Positions 8,301 to 9,621 of a DNA stretch of 9,621 nt are shown here, piece by piece. Origin of the DNA: an uncultured Bacteroidota bacterium (GTDB lineage Bacteria > Bacteroidota > Bacteroidia > 2-12-FULL-35-15); contig CAISYK010001230.1 of NCBI GenBank assembly GCA_903889605.1, positions 1 through 9,621 of the forward strand, written 5' to 3'. The first letter of the stretch is position 1, and each line of letters starts with the position of its first letter. The notes below the pieces were generated by a model. That model did no database searches, was not told where the DNA came from, and was given only the letters and a program-made list of their open reading frames with translations. The position numbers and the translations under genes are program-made.

Positions 8301-9621
8301 ATAGGAGTTAACAGATTACCATTGGTCATGGAAGAAGCCGCATAACAATACTGCAGGGATGGATGTGAACCGTTGAGATTAACAATTCCGGTGAACAAAG
8401 TTGTTATTGTATCACCAAACATTGCCCTGTTTGCTTTTATTTTTGAAAAATTTAAACTGCCGGTTGCGTCAGGTAATCCGTCGCCTCCTGAAGTATTAAT
8501 TGAACCATTACTATTGAGATTGTCGGGTAAACCAAAGCTTGTCCGGCTCATTTCAAAATTATTTATTAGTATACCGGCAGGACAAGGATCAGGACAATTA
8601 ATGTTAAAAGATTCGCTTTGACAAGAAACCCCAACTTCACAACCACACGTGTTATTAGGGATATAATATGATTTGACGCTTACATCGAATATGTTTTCAT
8701 TTCCAACACAATTCCCTCCGCAAATTACGGAAAGGCTTAGTTTGAGTTCTGCCTGGTTAAGAGTAAAAGGCGGAGAGCCATTGAAAACAGCCGTCACTAA
8801 ATTCCCAGAGGTTGTTACTGAAGACGGATTCCAAAGACTTATCCCGTCATGACTTAAAATCTTAATATTTAAATTACTTAAACATGAAAGAGTAGGCAAT
8901 GTAAATTCAAATTTCCAATGAGCTCCAGGCCCTGCTGGGTATGAATTTCCATAGTTTGAGAACAAAAAGTTAAATGTTCCGGTTTGCCCGTTGCTTAAAG
9001 TTGAAGGCGAACCGTCCGGAACTAAGGCTCCATAAATCTGTGAATACACTCTTCCCCAATTTTCATAAATAACATAGTTGCTTTGACAAATACTCTGATA
9101 ACTGCCTTTGTACCTCCATCCGTTGATATAGCTTTGGCCTGAAGCGGGTGCACAGTTATTCCAGCAGCAGCTGTAACTATTCCATTTCACATACACTGTA
9201 TCTCCTGCATTAATTTCAGGAATTGTAATTAACACTTTTCCCTTTACGCCGGCTGGCATACAGTTTAGCTGATTTGTATTTTGAGTACTGGTTGGTGTAA
9301 TCAGGACTGGAGCTGCAGCAATACCAACTTGTTTTGTTAAGCTGAGCAGATCTATATTTGAACCAACTGAACCATTATATCCCCCGCCTGTTGATTGGAA
9401 AATATCTAAAGACACATTTTCTGCTTTTCCTAAACCAGTGTTTATAATCCTCAGCTGTTGGGGGCTTGCATTTCCTGTACCAATACAAGAATTCATAGGA
9501 GCATTTATGTTTCCATTGTTGGGTGTAATAATCAAATTGGGAACATAATTAGGAAAATAAACATTCGCAAAGGTGGTAAATGCCTGACAGGCATTTACAC
9601 TGCAGCCCCAAAATACTTTTA
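2360..9621 (-). CDS. Giant T9SS-secreted multidomain surface protein (DUF11-like, Ig-like and PKD repeats; type B sorting domain), 5'-truncated by the window
   Basis: At least 2,419 residues of one large extracellular protein are visible. The frame is open to the right edge: upstream of the TTG at 9533-9535 it reads ...WGCSVNACQAF... and YFPNYVPN without a stop. The TTG is therefore internal, and the signal peptide lies outside the window. Numbering from that TTG, residues 1 to about 1126 are Cys-rich beta-sandwich sequence with DUF11-like stretches near 700-800, 815-960 and 990-1126 (for example IRVVVINHGPTAFGSSDSVAVQLP). Residues 1127-1248 are CARDB-like (VTVSYDITNTGQ; DADGNGIYSTGDP). Residues 1249-1330 are an Ig/PKD-like module (YSWAPITGLSDHNISN). 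Residues 1331-1710 are four 95-residue repeats, 1711-2301 are seven PKD domains, and 2302-2391 are the type B sorting domain. It is probably a surface adhesin or stalk, as giant proteins of this type are. A gliding role as for SprB is possible but unproven. No enzyme motif was seen. lutB follows on the same strand after 95 bp. Confidence 0.93.
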   Translation of the reverse strand, partial: KVFWGCSVNACQAFTTFANVYFPNYVPNLIITPNNGNINAPMNSCIGTGNASPQQLRIINTGLGKAENVSLDIFQSTGGGYNGSVGSNIDLLSLTKQVGIAAAPVLITPTSTQNTNQLNCMPAGVKGKVLITIPEINAGDTVYVKWNSYSCCWNNCAPASGQSYINGWRYKGSYQSICQSNYVIYENWGRVYSQIYGALVPDGSPSTLSNGQTGTFNFLFSNYGNSYPAGPGAHWKFEFTLPTLSCLSNLNIKILSHDGISLWNPSSVTTSGNLVTAVFNGSPPFTLNQAELKLSLSVICGGNCVGNENIFDVSVKSYYIPNNTCGCEVGVSCQSESFNINCPDPCPAGILINNFEMSRTSFGLPDNLNSNGSINTSGGDGLPDATGSLNFSKIKANRAMFGDTITTLFTGIVNLNGSHPSLQYCYAASSMTNGNLLTPIDEELKIFRGGALTYTCTSFTAGINTIGTTVNFEYDLSVPTLIAAGCLPAGYTNQDGDSLIFKSRYKVTVNIGDTPPVNCYSTNKFYSSDIANPTSASDIYQCGHYNGNCTIIGYFFRNWGPDSYNTKSCDNRVIRQDYYLGIGTWAYNSAGANLFPYEYRNWAHVNNLTAVIPPGYTFVSARFNQIRTAGTLLTNTSPWVSLTPVNNNSDTLSFNTESSFPGLIPLGDDDFYGTLEVTIEPTCNVTTGVYQNIKNEITFTPTAFLTGPGSDPTFLSVVDDNIIYDAPVLFVQSPLPSILALTNTASWDIIISNTSNISDALNTWISGPAISGVTIVQVVDLGTGNTISPINTGIYPIDTVKAMATRSFRITATYTSCGQDSIIVYSGWNCTAGYPASESSYPCTPKRIALTLTPLMPALVLNTAGPQGSILLCDTANYKIEGINAQLGTAFNILLTSTLPAGSTLVSGSCQFSYPDTNLFSNISDPILISGNTWRWNISAIDSLIGINGLNGILDSGLNTFNVKFKITTDCGYTSGSSISSIITGDASCGLATGAQPFISPPLDIIGADDPYSTVVKLSTTYVSPCAGNSNIRVVVINHGPTAFGSSDSVAVQLPYGVPFVSGSFIGINNAPVNGIPRQFTLNGIINLVWKLPVGVLSGDSTVFTFEYFGNPPVLSCGIIFFGAQTSSTSVITCISTGNNCITKIITGDTSLAVFTYKAYLSLSNGAITSLPNPPGGETVTVSYDITNTGQAILTDADSIVQFFYDADGNGIYSTGDPFLSEDTLIIPKDSTMRYSTTFNVPAGQVCSIIAFIDPAVNSCVCDASQLLIQSTALISLGVDTTLCSGQTITLSSLPVTGYTYSWAPITGLSDHNISNTLLTTSNVTSSPISTIYTLTTNRMGCTAYDTIKITVSPSPTALIAGSIELCAGSPAPKITFTGGMGTAPYTFKYKINGGADQTVITAGVDTVSIYAPTTAAGKFVYTLISIQDSSPTACFAAKNDSAVIKVNPLPTASISGTAAICRGGTPPNITFTGALGTAPYTFTYTINSGVNQTVTTVIGSSINVPAPTSAAGVFIYDLVSVKDASLTTCADSVSGSAAITVNPLPTATISGTSAVCLNDFTSIIFTGSSGTAPYTFTYRINGGVNQTVSTSGTDTIAAVTVPTSTPTTTVYTLVSVMDASSTICSQLQNGTAAVTVDPLPTATIEGTDTVCQGSAPPNLTFVGYGGVAPYTFIYKINGVTQPALVTIVGDSIAIAAPTTSPGTFIYSLVSVQDANLAACTHPQAGHDTITVNPKPAAAFTSTKVCNGSATQFNDSSKTASGTISSWLWDFGNGSALNTLQSPSYIYPNAGIESVTLLIKNNFGCADTIIKNAQVYYNPTAGFTHFDVCIGDTMHFTNTSVVNPSDSISDYLWVFGDGSANSTVKTPKHYYSSHGTYNVTLVTTTFIGHCSAVANISVKTYDAPHTGFTFSNTCLSDSALFLNTSLDPLMDTIAGWSWNFGDNSPLNASVWNPTHLYPAPGNYQVTLITHSSILGCPAAFKDTITVYHMPTADFESADVCLNQAMHFNDTSSITADTVSSWAWDFGDGSLSTIQDPSHNYTNASTYQVSLIATSVKGCKDTITKSAVVHTLPNVQFNAANVCDGSVVHYTNLSNIAAPDMIQSQVWNFGDNSYLSTIQNASHLYSASGPYSAQLEVVSNFGCSDSITKIIIVNPNPVVGFNGNDTVGCDPFCVNFHDLSTIASGNSSALWLWSFGDGYNSAVPSHCYSNDSVFAPVAYNVALTVISDSGCVGSLSKNNYITVYPKPNADFTVEPNSATIINPVISIKDLSSGSNFWNWNFGDSDTSTSNNPLHHTFSDTGTFTITLITSTHYGCFDTAFQNIIIEPDFAFYIPSSFTPNDDGLNDSFSGKGIFIVKYEMSIFDRWGNLIFFSDDMSRAWDGKARLGNEIAQRDVYVYTIKVTDYRMIEHIYRGVVTLIK
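2363..2632 (-). other. Type B T9SS C-terminal sorting domain (CHU_C / gliding motility-associated)
   Basis: These are the last 90 residues of the giant protein. Family landmarks appear in order: FYIPSSFTPNDDGLNDSF, then YEMSIFDRWGNLIFF, then the Trp-Asp-Gly of RAWDGKARLGN, then DVYVYTIKVTD, ending GVVTLIK. In known Bacteroidota proteins this domain directs export by the type IX system and, unlike type A tails, is often used by giant adhesins such as SprB. The domain contains no Cys. It is complete and ends with a normal TAA, so the 3' end of the gene appears intact. Confidence 0.93.
2633..4405 (-). repeat. Seven tandem PKD domains in the giant protein
   Basis: Seven beta-sandwich modules of 81-90 residues lie head to tail. 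In protein order they start near bases 4405, 4156, 3901, 3643, 3397, 3145 and 2875. Each has the PKD core in the order W-x-F-G-[DN]: WDFGNGS, WVFGDGS, WNFGDNS, WDFGDGS, WNFGDNS, WSFGDGY and WNFGDSD. Each also has the later Y-x-[VA]-x-L-type strand or an equivalent. Modules 1-5 have a Cys at position 8 and another at 66-70. Module 6 has four Cys, at 10, 14, 48 and 72. Module 7 keeps only the late Cys. PKD domains are non-catalytic, so the array is best read as a stalk or binding region just before the sorting domain. Confidence 0.92.
4406..5545 (-). repeat. Four tandem 95-residue Ig-like repeats in the giant protein
   Basis: Four units of exactly 285 bp each run 5545-5261, 5260-4976, 4975-4691 and 4690-4406 in protein order. 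Shared landmarks are a start like [TS]I.G...[VI]C, the central APYTF.Y.IN, then YTL[VI]S[VI].D or a near variant, and an end like VNPLPTA. Cys residues are at positions 9 and 77 of every unit. The DNA of the units differs widely at silent positions, so the duplications look old. Such modules are known as spacer or Ig-like repeats in Bacteroidota surface proteins; their ligand is unknown. Confidence 0.93.
5546..5791 (-). other. Single Ig/PKD-like module ahead of the repeat array
   Basis: This 82-residue module runs from LGVDTTLCSGQTITL to KITVSPSPTA. It carries YSWAPITGLSDHNISN and a later IYTLTT strand. It matches a common Bacteroidota surface-protein module in which a Trp-Xaa-Pro stretch is followed by TGLS and a Tyr-Thr-Leu strand. 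Cys residues at positions 8 and 66 echo the pairing seen in the neighbouring repeats. It joins the upstream CARDB-like stretch (5792-6157) to the 95-residue repeats. Confidence 0.7.
9576..9598. repeat. Perfect 23 bp palindrome inside the giant gene
   Basis: The arms GTAAATGCCTG (9576-9586) and CAGGCATTTAC (9588-9598) are perfect inverse complements around a single A at 9587. The site lies in coding sequence, in the part of the open frame near the right edge. It could form a hairpin of about 10 bp with a 3-base loop, or serve as a dyad protein-binding site. It may equally be a coding accident, and no other copy was noticed in the window. Confidence 0.45.

Noticed and set aside
8373..8621. 82-codon open frame on the plus strand
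   Set aside because: It is antisense to the giant gene, has no recognisable domain or start signal, and arises from the codon bias of the opposite strand. The other short plus-strand frames across 2393-7185 and 1040-2205 were rejected for the same reason.

Overview
The window looks like AT-rich Bacteroidota chromosome. Two of its three genes encode proteins with type IX secretion system (T9SS) C-terminal sorting domains. One is the short type A form containing NYPNPF. The other is the longer 'gliding motility-associated' type B form (CHU_C-like), which begins YIPSSFTPNDDGLND and ends GVVTLIK. Starts lack clear Shine-Dalgarno sequences, which is also usual for this phylum. Nothing in the sequence fixes the genus. 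No RNA genes, insertion sequences, CRISPR array or phage genes were seen.

Layout, left to right. A small secreted protein (23-862, +) carries a signal peptide, a jelly-roll-like binding domain and a type A sorting tail. It converges on a minus-strand gene for a LutB-type lactate-utilisation iron-sulfur protein (882-2264). The 19 bp between their stop codons sits inside an AT-rich hairpin that may terminate both transcripts. Upstream of lutB on the same strand, after a 95 bp gap holding an imperfect inverted repeat, lies the 3' part of a giant surface-protein gene (2360 to the right edge). It fills about three quarters of the window.

The giant protein is cut by the window edge. Its frame stays open to base 9621, so the apparent TTG start at 9535 is internal and the true N-terminus is outside. 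From N to C it has about 1,150 visible residues of Cys-rich, DUF11-like beta-sandwich sequence, then a CARDB-like module and one Ig/PKD-like module. These are followed by four tandem repeats of exactly 95 residues, seven PKD domains and the type B sorting domain. Almost every module of the repeat stalk has a Cys near its start and another near its end, which suggests disulfide-braced extracellular modules.

The two secreted proteins are probable T9SS cargo for the cell surface or medium. The lutB-like gene is cytoplasmic metabolism with no visible link to them, and no lutA or lutC lies beside it. No secretion-partner gene of the SprF/PorP type follows the giant gene. I see no strong case for a new biological system. 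The most notable points are the architecture of the giant protein, the extra cysteines in LutB, the stop-codon-spanning hairpin and a perfect 23 bp palindrome in the giant gene.
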